Positions 33,315-44,325 of a DNA stretch of 64,000 nt are shown here, one piece after another. Numbering within the stretch: position 1 is the stretch's first letter; the number at the start of each line of letters is the position of its first letter. The notes beneath the pieces were generated by a model. That model did no database searches. It saw nothing but the letters and a program-made list of their open reading frames with translations, and was not told the DNA's origin. The translations under genes were made by a program, and so were the position numbers. The stretch covers positions 44,810 to 108,809 of the forward strand of contig BDDD01005147.1 of the NCBI GenBank assembly GCA_001972305.1, given 5' to 3'. Origin of the DNA: Cephalotus follicularis. Taxonomy: Eukaryota; Streptophyta; Magnoliopsida; Oxalidales; Cephalotaceae.

Positions 33315-34205
33315 TGTTGATGCAGAAATCATTCTCTCAACAATATCCTACGTGGAGGACTTTTATTTGTAGAGAGAAACGCTAGTCACTGATGCCTTGA
33401 GGAAGAAGGTTGATCTCGGACACCTGCACAAGGTAACAGAAATGGTGGAAGTCCAGGAGGTTGTTCTCCCGGGGACACTCCGACGCTCAAGTTAGACAAG
33501 TGCAGATGAAATAAGGTGCTTTAGAATGTAAAAATTGCTGACCTTTGTTCAGTATGTTGAACTTGTATTTATAGTGGAGTTTTGTAACTGATTGAGCGAG
33601 TAATCCGGATGTGATCGTTATCCCCTAGGGTAATGCCGAGGATCTCGGTCATTCCCTTGACCTCCGCCTATACTCTCGCTGTTTCCTTAAGTAGTTGGAT
33701 ATATCACTACTTCTTCATTTGGATAAGTGCAGATCCCGTGAAATCAGGTGAAGATAATAGCCTTATCCCGTAGATAAGGCCGAGGTCCTCCATTATAGGA
33801 TGATATTGATTGTGATACTGCTGCAGAGGCCATGGTCCTCTTTGGTCCGAGAACCAAACTAACTTGAATATGTCCGAGAAGGAGCTTCTCAGTTTCTGTC
33901 TAGTGGAGACCGTATCTCCTGTTTCTTGTCTGATGGATATTGTGGGCAGAAGTAGTCCTCGGCCCTTACACCTTGGATGTGGTCTTCGGGCTCACAGTCC
34001 GAGGAGTGTCCTTGGACTTGAGGTCTCAGTGTGTTCTCTTCAAAAGATAATGATCCTCGGTTCTTGGTCCGAGATGGACATTCTTTGTCATGTGTGCGCT
34101 CCTCGGCACGGCCTGTTTGTCAAGCTTGTAACCCCTGATGGACAGCTGGTCAAGTCTGCTGTGGACACCTGTCCTTGTTTTTATAAACACATTTTTCCTC
34201 CATCA
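33315..34205 (-). repeat. Tat 3' LTR
   Basis: 891 bp; in element orientation it is the 3' LTR. Many cctcgg/ccgagg words. Partner of 44326-45216, with the same length. Confidence 0.95.
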
Positions 34206-34221
34206 TATGCCCCCCTGGTCC
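34206..34221 (-). promoter_or_regulatory. Tat polypurine tract
   Basis: GGACCAGGGGGGCATA on the minus strand immediately before the 3' LTR; the second Tat copy has GGACCAGGGGGGCATG in the same place (60112-60127). Confidence 0.85.
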
Positions 34222-34610
34222 TTGTTCTCTGACCTTGGTCAGAGGAGGAGGATCAGAGTTGAGAGCCGTGGCCCAGGCAAGACTCCTCTGTAATATTTCT
34301 TGGTAGTTCTTCTTTGCACAAACGGTCTGAGGCTGAGAATATTGTCTTTGTCGTTCCTCTGCCACACACCCTAGTCTTCTTGAACCGAGGACTAGAGCCT
34401 ACCCTTTGGTCTGCCATCAATCTTTTCAACATGCCTCGAGTTTTGAACTGTCATGATTAGCCTTTAAGTTGTGTATTGAGTACGCTTCACACGTGGCATG
34501 CACAGATCGATTCCCGCCTCTGCCTTTTCGTTTCCCGCGCATGATGTGATGGTCTGTTTCCCCACCGTTAGATCTATTTGAGATGGAGGGCCAGGATCCG
34601 AGGAAAGGGT

Positions 34611-34618
34611 CTATAAAA
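34611..34618 (+). promoter_or_regulatory. TATA box of the Tat antisense gene
   Basis: TATAAAAG inside gggtctataaaagc, 218 bp before the ATG at 34829. The second Tat copy has gggtctttaaatacc at the same relative place (60751), with similar preceding text (ccagatccg/ccaggatccg), so this promoter is part of the element. Confidence 0.7.
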
Positions 34619-34828
34619 GCTTTTGTTCTTCACATAGCAAAACTTTCGCTTCTTCAACCTTAAGAATTCACAGAATTTTGAGAGCTTTGTTGAGTTTGCA
34701 GTGTCTTCAGTCTCCTTTCTCAATTCTTCGAATCAAAAACTTTTGGTAAGTTTCTGTCAACTTTCTTTCTTTGTTTTCCCAGATCATTCTCTTCTTTTGT
34801 GATTTCTTCTTCTTCATCTTTTATTTCC

Positions 34829-37303
34829 ATGGCTAGTCAAAAACTGTCCACCAGGTCTTCTTCTTCTTCTTCCCCCCTGTCCGTTGAGCCTTTAGCCATG
34901 GTGATTCCCCCTGCTGGAAGGCCAGTTGATGTTGAAGGTAGCCTAGGGGCTGTGGTGGGCGACCCTGATGCACCCACTGCAGAGGCCAATCCTCTGCCTG
35001 AGGATTGTGCCTTTGGTTTGAGTAAACTCAGCCAGGCCGAGGTCAAAAGGCTTACCAGAAAGTATAATTTCCCTCATGGGTTGACCTTTAATCTTCCTAA
35101 GGATCCTCGGGTAGTCACCGAGAGCCGAGAAGGCCTCTTTGTGATCTTCGAAGGGGCTCTTTCCCATGGTCTGAGGGTCCCTGTCCCCTCCTTTTCCATC
35201 TCGGTCCTTCTTAGCTTTAGTCTTCATCCTTCTCTCCTCCAACCTCAGTCTTGGGGCTTCATGATAGGTTTCTTAGTCAAATGCATAGAGTCCGAGGTTG
35301 AAGCTACTGTGAATCTCTTCAAAGAGTTTCACGTCATCTCGGCCACCCCTAAAACAATCGGATATTTCTTCAAGTCCCGTTCTGGGGTGAAAAAACTTCT
35401 TCTCAACCCCACCCAATCCATAAAAAACTGGAGGAGAAAATATTTTTTAATAAAAGACTTTGAGGGGTTTATTCCCTCTCCTTGGTGCACGTCCTTGGAC
35501 GTCAAATCCCTGAACCGAAAATCTCGTCTGTCCTCGGCTGAAAAAATAGGACTTAGTAAGCTCCTGGCCCTTGAGCCAGAGGATGTGAACTTCACCATCA
35601 CCGAGGATCGTCTGGTCCAAGCAGGACTAAGTGTGGTCCTCGGAAGGGGATCCTCCTCGGATGGATCCGAGGAGGAAGAATCAGAGGGAGAGGGAGAGCA
35701 AAATAGTCCTCTGCCCCCAGTGTCTGAACAAACTTGTATAAACTCTTTGTCTTCCTTGTCTCTTCTGTTTGTGCTGTTTTTACTAACCTTTACACTGTTG
35801 GATCTCTGACTCTGACTCTTTTGTCTTCTTTCAGCAATGCCTCCTCACCGTGACTTCTCTGCCATAATGAAGGCCACTAATCAGAGGAAGGGCCCTGCTC
35901 TTACTGGGCCAAAGCTCAAGGCCAAAACTCCGGCGGCCGAGAAGGCAAGGCCGCCGACCAAGACACCTCCTCCTCCTCCTTCTGCTAGGGTGTCGGTGGC
36001 TATGACCGAGAAGAGGAAAGAGGCCAACAAGAGGCCGGTTGACTCCGCCCCCTCCTCTGAACATGCTTCTCTGTCGAAGAGGAGCAGGAAGGGTAAGGCT
36101 GTGGATGGCACCGAGAAGGTGCGGGAGGTCGAGGACGTTGCTGCCCTCGGATCCAGCTCCCAGGATCCCATAATTATCCCTCCACCTCAGACGGTGGACG
36201 AGCTGCTCGACGAGTTTGATGCATGGACTGTGACCATTTGAACCTGAACGGTCCGGGGGTTGCCCAGAGACTTAGTCGGCTAGTCCTCTTTCCTATGGAG
36301 GTGGAGGCGAGGCAGATGTGGTCCAACGAAGAGTTGGTGACCAACTGTCTGAGGAACCATCTGAGGGTGAGTGATCTCTGCCCTTGTTGCCTTGACTTCT
36401 CTTCTATTTCAACTCTTCAAATTTTCTAACACCTTTTTTTTTTTTTTGCTTCTATGATAGTCTCTAAACGACACTCAACTGCTCGTGGACAACTTCTCAG
36501 CAGTGGTGGCCAGGGACCGAGAGTTGAGGTCGAGCATGGACACGTTAGAGGAGACTGTACGCTCGGCCCAAGCTCAGCTGAACGATGTTCTTAAGGTTCA
36601 GGAGTCCTTGGCCGAGGAGAAGAAGCAAGCGGTTGAGAACTTCGAGGAGATGAAGGCCGAGAAGGAGAGGCTGGAGGCCAAGCTGAAACGGGCTGAGGAT
36701 AGAAATGATGATCTGGTGGTCAAGCTTGAGCGGCAGCAGAGGAAGGAGAAGGAGCAGCTGAGGAAGGAACAACATCAGGTCGTGGCCGACTTCAAGAATT
36801 CGGAGGAGTTCCAGGAGTTGCTGAGGTCCTCCGTGGAGGAGTTCAAGAGCTCAGAGGAGTTCGATGAAGCAGTGTTCTTGGAAGCGGCCGAGTACTTTCG
36901 TCGAGGCTTCTATGCCTGCCGGAATTGGGTCGCTTCTCTGAAGCCTGAGTTCCCTTTGGATGAGGTGGTGTATTGTGACTCTGCCAATGCATTTGACTTC
37001 TACCCTGAGGGGATTGATGCGGTAGAGGACAGGGTCCGTCAGAGGTTGGCGAAAGAGGCCTTGGCTGCCCTCGTGGGTGAGATGCCAACTCCTACTTCTC
37101 CAGAAGTGGTCATTCTTGCTGAGGATCCTGCTACCTCCTCGGAACCGGCAACCGTCCCCCCTGCTCTTCATTCTTCTCATGCTCTAGAGGACCCCTTCGC
37201 TGGCTTAGGAAGTCCTCATCTTCCTTCTGTTGCTGACTTTTTTCCTCCTCTACCTCCTCCTGAAGATCCCTCGGCTGAGCAAGAAGATGTTCCTCAGCCT
37301 TAG
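34829..37303 (+). CDS. Tat element antisense gene, three exons (PF04195-like protein)
   Basis: Runs opposite to gag-pol, between pol and the 3' LTR. Exon 1 34829-35735 (ATG in ccATGgct) holds a Ser-rich N-terminus and a globular domain (GLTFNLPKDPRV, FKEFHVISATPKTIGYFFKS, NWRRKYFLIKDFEGFIPSPW) resembling the plant 'gypsy type transposon' family (PF04195), then an acidic tail. Intron 1 35736-35834 (GTATAA...TTACTAAC...TTTCAG). Exon 2 35835-36366 is basic and Pro-rich. Intron 2 36367-36460 (GTGAGT...GATAG). Exon 3 36461-37303 is a long coiled coil (about 36540-36840), a FRRGFYACRNWV region and a Pro-rich acidic end. Both splices keep phase. One break: exon 2 changes frame between about 36225 and 36241. 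Function unknown; such antisense ORFs are known in Tat elements. A decayed copy is at 60924-63604. Confidence 0.75.
35736..35834 (+). other. Intron 1 of Tat antisense gene
   Basis: 99 bp, GT at 35736 and AG at 35834, with a consensus branch point TTACTAAC near 35787. It joins phase 1 to phase 1 (T + CA, Ser). The homologous intron in the second copy is 61888-61980 (93 bp), also phase 1. Confidence 0.8.
36367..36460 (+). other. Intron 2 of Tat antisense gene
   Basis: 94 bp, GTGAGT donor after ctgagg, a 17-T run and AG at 36460. It joins phase 0 to phase 0. The second copy has the counterpart at 62603-62680 (GTAAGT...TTCCTCAG). Confidence 0.8.
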
Positions 37304-37363
37304 TTTTTTATTTTTAGCTTGTAATAGTTTTCTCCTTGTTTATTGTAACTTTCTCGGATCATT

Positions 37364-37369
37364 AATAAA
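37364..37369 (+). terminator. Poly(A) signal of Tat antisense gene
   Basis: AATAAA 61 bp after the stop codon, in a T-rich stretch. The second copy has AATAAA at 63619-63624, 15 bp after its stop. Confidence 0.65.
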
Positions 37370-38295
37370 GAAATTTCCTTTCTCATTCTCTGACTTTGCA
37401 TTTAGATTCTTCTGCTAAGTGTTGTGGTTGATCTCTGCATGTTTGAACTTGTTAATAATTCCCTTGGGAATTTTGTCTTCATAATAACCTCTGACTCTTC
37501 AATCAAGTGAACACTTAGCTCCCAAAAAATCTTAACTTAAAAAATATAAGTAAAAGAGGCTTTGCCTTCTCGGACTTCATCTTCAATTGGCAACTCCCTT
37601 AGGAATTTTACCCTTATAGTGACCTCGGATTTCTGGCATAAATAAGTAACTGACTCCAAAAAGGCTTTAATAATAAAAAGAACAGGCCCTTGCATACTTG
37701 AACTTCGATAATATATATGTATTGATAATTCCCTTAGGAATTTTATCCTGGTTGTGACCTCGGACCTCTGGCATACATGGGCAACTAACCCCCAAAGAGA
37801 TTTAAGTAACTTGACAGAAGCATAAGTGAAAATGGGTTTGCCTTCTCGAGCTTTACCTTTAATTAGTTCCTTAGAACTTTTAAATTTGCTCAAATCACTA
37901 ACCTTTGATGGGCGAGGTCACACAGGCTTGATAGTCCCCGTAGGACCTTTTACTCTTGAGAGTGCTTCAGTTTGACAGTAACTGAGTCTTCAAAATCCTT
38001 ATAGTCATAGTTTGAGTTCTTGGTCTGCTCGGACAAGTTCTCACGGGTTTGCCGAGGAGAGTATCGTCTGACCTAAGAGTTTTTAGGACAGGTCGGCTGA
38101 GCTTTCAGTCCACTTAGAGACACTTGTATTAAAGTGCTCAGTCCGACGAGCTTGATCGTTGCGAGTTCTCATGGATTCGCCTCTCAAGTCACGATTTTAG
38201 GTCTGATTGGACAAGTTCTCATAGTGTTGTCAACCAGTGTTTGCTCCCTTAGAAGTCTTAGTGCTTCCTTGGAAGTCTTTGTTGATATGTATAGG

Positions 38296-38420
38296 TGCTC
38301 CTCGGAAGGAGTCTTTTGCATGCTCCTCGGAAGGAGGCTTTTGTGTGCTCCTCGGAAGGAGGCTGTTGTGTGCTCCTCTGAAGGAGTCTGTTGTGTGCTC
38401 CTCGGAAGGAGGCTTTTGCT
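38296..38420. repeat. 25-bp tandem repeat, 5 units
   Basis: Five units of tgctcctcggaaggaggctt+5 at 38296, 38321, 38346, 38371 and 38396, with one to three differences each. Each unit holds a small inverted repeat CTCC...GGAG. It lies in the spacer between pol and the 3' end of the antisense gene. Confidence 0.95.
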
Positions 38421-38722
38421 TGTGCATCCTTGGATGCTCTTGAACGCCTGTTTGGCTGGTCTGCGTGAGACCTCGGCTCGTGTTGATTTTCTTCTTTGAG
38501 AATTAGCCTCCGTAAGGCTTAGGCAATCTCGGATCTGCAGGTGCCCCCTTGAGGGCATGGTCCGAGATGCTTAAAGTAAAACTGAGAGAGCTGATCGGTG
38601 GTTGTTCAGAGGTTTGAGAACATGAACATTGGACCTCCGGTCCCATGTAAACTTGGAACTATGACATGATCTTGGACACAAATCTTGAAAAATTTCCAAC
38701 TTTTATTGAAAATATCTTACAT

Positions 38723-41700
38723 TCATTGATAATACTTCGTCAGATGCTCGGCATTCCAAGATCTGACAATCTCCCTACCCCCCAAAGTTTCAAGTTTGAA
38801 TGTTCCTGGTCGGAGGACCCTTTTAATCTTGCATGGGCCTTCTCAGGCAGGGGCTAGTTTTCCTCTGGTACCAGTAGAGCCTGCAACTGCTGAGTTGCGT
38901 AGGACTAGATCTCCTTGCCTTAGTGGTTTTGGACTTACTCTCTTGTTGTAGTAAAGACTTACTCTCTCTTGGTAGGCTGCAACTCTGATCACGGCCTTAT
39001 CTCTGAGTTCTTCCACTAGGTCGAGGATGCTTCTCAGCCCTTCTTCATTGTTGTCCTCAGTGAAGTTCACAACTCTTGGTGATTGTACTCCCACCTCCAC
39101 TGGTATCACGACCTCTGCTCCAAAACATAAACTGTATGGGGATTCTCCGGTGGTAGTCGGAGGAGTGGTTCTGTATGCCCATAACACACTTGGCAGTTCC
39201 TCTGTCCACCTTCCCTTGCTGTCTTCTAGGCGCTTTTTCAAGCCCGAGATGATTTCCCTGTTGATCACCTCGGCTTGGCCATTGCTTTGAGGGTAGGCTA
39301 CAGAGGCAAGCCTATGTTCTATTCTCCATTCTCTGCAAAAGTCCCTGAAGGCTTGGCAATCAAACTGCTTACCATTATCCGTGATAATGGTCCTCGGAAC
39401 TCCAAATCTGCAAATTATTGACTTCCACACAAAACTCTCTGTGTTCTTCTCGGTAATTGTGGCCAAGGGTTCTGCCTTCACCCATTTGGTGAAGTAATCA
39501 ACTGCTACAATGAGAAACTTCCTCTGGCCCGTAGCCATTGGTAGTGGTCCGAAGAAAACCATTCCCCATTGCACGAAGGGCCACGGGGCCGTAATTGATG
39601 TCAGAGGTTGAGAAGGCCTCCTGCTTATGTTGGCGTTCCTCTGACATTTGTCACACTTCCTTACTAAGTTTATAGCATCTTGATGCATAGTCGGCCAGTA
39701 ATAACCTTGCCTTAGCAGCTTGTGAGACAAAGTCCTGCCCCCAGTGTGGTTTCCACAAATTCCTTCATGAACTTCCCTCAGAGCATAATCGGCCTCTGAA
39801 GGGTTTAAACATCTCAGCCAAGGGAATGAAAAAGACCTTTTGTAGAGGATCTCATCTCGGAATTGGAACCTGTTAGCTCTGTAAACAAGCTTCCTTGCCT
39901 CCACAGGGTCCTCGGGCAGGATCCCGTCCCTTAACCAAATAAGAAAGGGAGTCATCCAATTTGGCTCCTGTAGATGATCTATGTCCATTATCTCTGCTTG
40001 AGAGATTGTCGGACGCTCGAGGTAGTCAACTAGCACTGTTTGATTTTTCTCCAACTCCTCTGCTGTTGCTAGCTTCGACAATTGGTCTGCTCTGACGTTC
40101 TTTGCTCTTGGCACTTTCAGAATCCCCAATACTTCAAAGGCTGACTTCATGCCTTGAAAATGGGCTAAGTATTTTGTCATAAGGTCTTCTCTGGTCTCAT
40201 ACTCCCCATTTTCCAAACCAACCACAAGCTGTGAGTCGCTTGAAGCTTCAATCCTCTGCACCTCCAAGTGCTTTGCATCTGTCAATCCAGCTATCAGAGC
40301 TTCTCATTCAGCCTCGTTATTTGTGGCTTTGAATTTGAATCTCAAAGCATACTCCAATGTCCAACCATCTGGACTTGTTAAAACTAATCCTGCCCCACTG
40401 CCAGTGAGGCATGAGGATCCATCCACTGATAATTTCCACATTCCCTTCTCGCTCTCGGAATGGTTCTCCTCCATACACTCCGTAGGTGTATTATCTCCAA
40501 CAAAGTCGGCCAATACCTGTGATTTGATTGCTGGTCTGGCTTCGAACTTCACATCATACTCGCCTAGTTCGACTGACCATTTGATTAGCCTGCCCGAGGT
40601 GTCAGGCTTGGCGAGAACCTGTTTGAGTGGTTTGTCAGTCAAAACCTTGATTGTATGGGCTTGAAAATACGGCCTCAACTTTCTGGCCGAGATGATCAAA
40701 GCATAGGCGAACTTCTCCACCTCTGGGTACCTCCCCTCTGCATCATTCAAGGCCTTGCTCACATAATACACTGGCCTTTGAACTTTTTCCTCTTCTCTTA
40801 CCAGCACTGCACTCACTGCGCCCGAGGTGGCCGCAAGGTACAAATACAGGTCTTCTCCATCCTTAGGTTTTGAGATTAGAGGAGGAGAATCCAAGTATTC
40901 CTTTAACTTGTCAAAGGCTGCTTGGCAGTCGTCGGACCACGAGAATCCCTTGGGATCTCTAAGTATCTAAAAGAAGGGAAGGCACTTCTCAGCTGACTTA
41001 GAGACAAACATGCTCAAGGCTGCAATCTTCCCATTCAATCTCTGCACATCCCTGATGGTTTGAGGTGGCTTCATGTTTTGTATCGCCGAGATCTTCTCTG
41101 GGTTGGCCTCTATTCCTCTGCTAGAGACCATGAATCCGAGGAACTTTCCTGAGGTGACCCCAAATGTACACTTGGATGGATTGAGCTTCAAATTGTACCT
41201 CCTCAATACCTCAAATGTCTCCTCCAAGTCTTTTACATGAGGGCTCCTGGCTGGGGTCTTGACGAGCATGTCGTCTATGTATACCTCCATGTTCTTCCCA
41301 ATCCGAGATTCAAATATCTTGTTGACCAGGCGCTGGTAGGTGGCCCCTGCATTCTTCAAGCCAAAGGGCATAACTTTGTAGCAGTACATTCCTCGGTCAG
41401 TTACGAATGCTGTCTTGTCCTCGTCAGGCCTATACATGGGGATTTGATTGTACCCCGAATAAGCATCCAATAAGCTCAATAATCTATAGTCCGAGGTTGC
41501 ATCCACCAGCTGATCTATCTTGGGGAGAGGGAAGTTATCCTTTGGGCAGACTTTGTTGAGGTCTGTGAAGTCTATGCACATCCTCCATTTCCCATTAGCT
41601 TTTTTGACTAACACCGGATTTGCTAGCCAGTCCGAATAGTGCACTTCTCGGATAAAACCTACCTGCAACAATTTGCTCACCTCCTCGGCTATTGCTTGCT

Positions 41701-41929
41701 GCCTCTCAGGGGCAAAGTTCCTCTTCTTTTGCCTGATCGGAGGTCTGGCTGGATCCACACTTAGCTTGTGAACCATTATTTCTGGACTGATGCCAGGGAC
41801 CTCCTCAGCCGACCATGCAAAAACATCTTTATTATCGCGGAGGAATGTTATTAATTCCCCCTTCTCCACCTCTCCAAGTTGTGAGCCAACTTGGAGTACT
41901 CTATCATCATTGCCCTCTTCTACGGGCAC
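38723..41929 (-). pseudogene. Tat pol: RT, RNase H, integrase
   Basis: One frame from 41929 to 38723, broken by stops at 40969-40967, 40306-40304 and 38845-38843. RT: KANGKWRMCIDFTDLNKVC, MPFGLKNAGATYQRLV and YIDDMLVK (catalytic YIDD at 41281-41270, intact). RNase H: WKLSVDGSSCLTGSGAG, and the extra domain ending YLAHFQGM. Integrase: zinc finger (HEGICGNHTGG...KCDKCQ), core (DYFTKWVKAEP, TDNGKQFDCQAF, YPQSNGQAEVINRE) with D, D and E present, then a C-terminal region without a chromodomain, as in non-chromovirus Tat elements. The last stop is a W to TGA change; the sequence beyond it (to 38723) is still recognisable. Confidence 0.9.
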
Positions 41930-41972
41930 TTGGAGGACATCCTCAACTGGCTATGGACGCTCTGGTTCCACA

Positions 41973-42461
41973 TCACCTCTGAGTTCCACATTTGCTATAG
42001 AAAGGACTTTGCCCTTCCCTTTGTCCGAGATGGCAGTTTTGTAGCATCTCCTTGCCACCTCTTGGTCGCCCCACTATAGCATTGTATGGGCTTGGGGTAT
42101 CCACCACCAAGAACGTCATCTCTACCTGAGTCTGACGTGGGGCCGTGCCTGCAACCACGGACAGGTTGATAGATCCCAGAGGATGGATCGTCTCACCTGC
42201 AAAACCAACCAGTGGGGTTTTAACTGGCTTCGACTGGTCGGCCGGGATCCTCAGCTGATCAAATGCATGCTTGTACAGGATGTCGGCCGAGCTTCCACTA
42301 TCAATGAGAATTCTCTTCATGGTAAAGAGTTCTACCAGAAGAGTCACCACCACTGGATCATCATGAGGAAGACGTACTCCCTCGTAGTCCGCCTCCGAGA
42401 AGGTTATCACCTCCTCTTCTCCACCAGTTCTGAGCCTTTTACTGTGAGGAACTTTTTGCAC
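41973..42461 (-). pseudogene. Tat aspartic protease, C-terminally deleted
   Basis: Reads LPHDDPVVVTLLVE, then MKRILIDSGSSADIL with the DSG active site at about 42302-42294, then YNAIVGRPRGG. After GRP the usual 30-40 residues are missing and the text jumps to what reads, in another frame, EVARRCYKTAISDKGKGK, the normal linker to RT. So an internal deletion with a frame change separates protease from RT. Confidence 0.85.
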
Positions 42462-44280
42462 AGCAAGGGACTGTCTCCCATAGGCTTTCCTTGCATTTGA
42501 GGTGTCGCCCCCTGACGCGACCCCTCCAGAGATGGTGTGGATGACACCTCTGGGTTGCTGTTGTTGTTGCTGCTCCTCTTACTGTCGAGGAACCTCTTCT
42601 CTTCTCTGCTCTCTCCTTCCCTGTGGAGTATCTCTGTCCATACTTACGCAGGTGTCCCTTTCTGATCAGGTCCTCAATCTGATTCTTTAATTGCCTGCAC
42701 TCCTCTGTATCGTGGCCGTGGTCATGATGGTAACGACAGTACTTCTCCACACTTCTGTTCTCTGTCGGGGCCCTCATCTTCTCAGGCCATTGAAAAGGGG
42801 CCTTGTCTTGCTCCACAGCAAGTATTTTGGTACGTGTGTCCATGAGGGGGGCAAAGGTGTTGTAATATGGTATTGGTGCTCCACCCCTGGACGTGCCTTC
42901 TCGTCTGGAGAGCTTATGTCTGAGGTCTTCCTTGGACAGGTCAAACCTCCCCTTCCTCTTCTCTCTTCTCTCGGGAGCATTTCGTGAATGCTCTCTATTC
43001 TCCTCCTGTTGGCCAGTCTAGGGTGCCTTTTGTTTCCTGGCCAACATCTCTTCCTCGACATTAACATACTTCTCTGCCCTTTTTAGCAAGTCTGCCATGT
43101 CCTTAGCTGGCTTCTTCAGCAGGGAGAAAGTAAATCTCGAGTTGCTCCTCAGCCCATTGTTCAAAGCTGCCAGAGCAAAGGATGGCTCCAGGTCTTTCAC
43201 TGTGAGAGATTCTTTGTTAAACCTAGTGAGGTAATCTCTCAATGTCTCATCTTTGCCTTGCACCACGTTGATGAGGTGAGTGGAGTTTCTCCTCTGCGTG
43301 GTGCTGTTGAGGAACTTCGTCACAAACAGCTCCGTAAACTGATCGAAGCTCTTCACTGAATTCTTGGCCAAGGTGAAATACCATGATTGGGCAGCTCCAG
43401 TTAAAGTCACTGGGAACCCTCGGCAAAGCATGGCGTCCGAGGCCTGATGCATCCACATTGCCTGGATATAAGTACACACATGCTGAATGGGGTCCGTGGA
43501 CCCGTCGTACTTATCAAGATTTGGGTTTCGAAACCCACTGGGGACTGGCTCTGCTACGATCTCGGCCGTAAAGGGGTGTGCATTGATGTTTTGCACCTCG
43601 GACAGGTGCCCCCTGTGTTGTTCCACTCCTCGGAACCTCCTTTCCAAATCAGCAAGCCTTCTACCCACTGCTTGCTCTACCTCTTCGATGTTCCTAACTC
43701 TGCTAGAAACATGTGACCCTCCAGCCACTGAGGCTGGGGGATTGGCCCTGCTTCCTTGGGTCGTGCCAGCTCTGCGCGAAGCGTTGGAGCGTACTTGTGC
43801 TTCCTCTGCTCCCCTGGCCTCCGGCCGAGGATCCACTTCCATAGGCTGGTGTTGAGGATGCACCCTCCTGGGATTGTTAGGGTGATCCCTAGCAGTGGAG
43901 GACTCAACTCTCTGAGATGCATTGATCTCAGGTCTCCTCCCCAGGGGATTGTTGTCCCCTGACGGCCTAAGGGGAAGTTCATCTCCCCTCGACCGGTTTC
44001 GCCTGGCACCTCATGGGTGCCTTGTCACCACCTCTGGCCTGTGGGGGCCAAAAACTCCTCGGACCACTGGTTGAGCGGGCCCGACTTGTTGTTGGTTGGC
44101 CAAAGTTGTGACCAATAGATCTGTAACACGCTCCAACCCTTGGAGGAATTGACTGAGCTGCTCCCCCGTGACGGGAGCCGGTTCTTGGGCCACCACTTGG
44201 GTGACTTCTTGGGGAGGAGCTATGGCCTCCTGTTGTTGGCTACCAGTGGCTCCAACTAGGGTGTTCTTCCTTGGAGGCAT
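42439..44280 (-). pseudogene. Tat gag
   Basis: Starts MPPRKNTLVG at 44280, just inside the 5' LTR, and keeps one frame to 42439 with stops at 44013-44011 (CGA to TGA type) and 43020-43018 (CAG to TAG type). Retrotransposon gag core: PNLDKYDGSTDPIQHVCTY, FPVTLTGAAQSWYFTL, RDYLTRFNKESLTV (about 43560-43200). A C/H cluster CRYHHDHGHDTEEC (about 42738-42697) takes the place of a zinc knuckle, as is usual in this lineage. Capsid role in an intact element. Confidence 0.88.
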
Positions 44281-44300
44281 GATAGTTGTTGACTTTTTGT

Positions 44301-44325
44301 AGCGCTTCCCACAGACCGCGCCAAC
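44301..44325 (-). promoter_or_regulatory. Tat primer-binding region
   Basis: On the minus strand GTTGGCGCGGTCTGTGGGAA follows the 5' LTR end. This ttggcgccgtctgtggg-like text is typical after Tat 5' LTRs. Which tRNA it pairs with was not determined. Confidence 0.65.

Noticed and set aside
34745-34782. Possible 5'-UTR intron of the antisense gene (gtaagt...ttttcccag)
   Set aside because: Only about 38 bp, shorter than plant introns normally are.
36230-36266. Mini-intron that would repair the frame change in exon 2
   Set aside because: About 36 bp and without a branch point; an indel is simpler.
38134-38558. Open frames on both strands at the 25-bp repeat
   Set aside because: Produced by the tandem repeat in the Tat spacer; no start context or homology.
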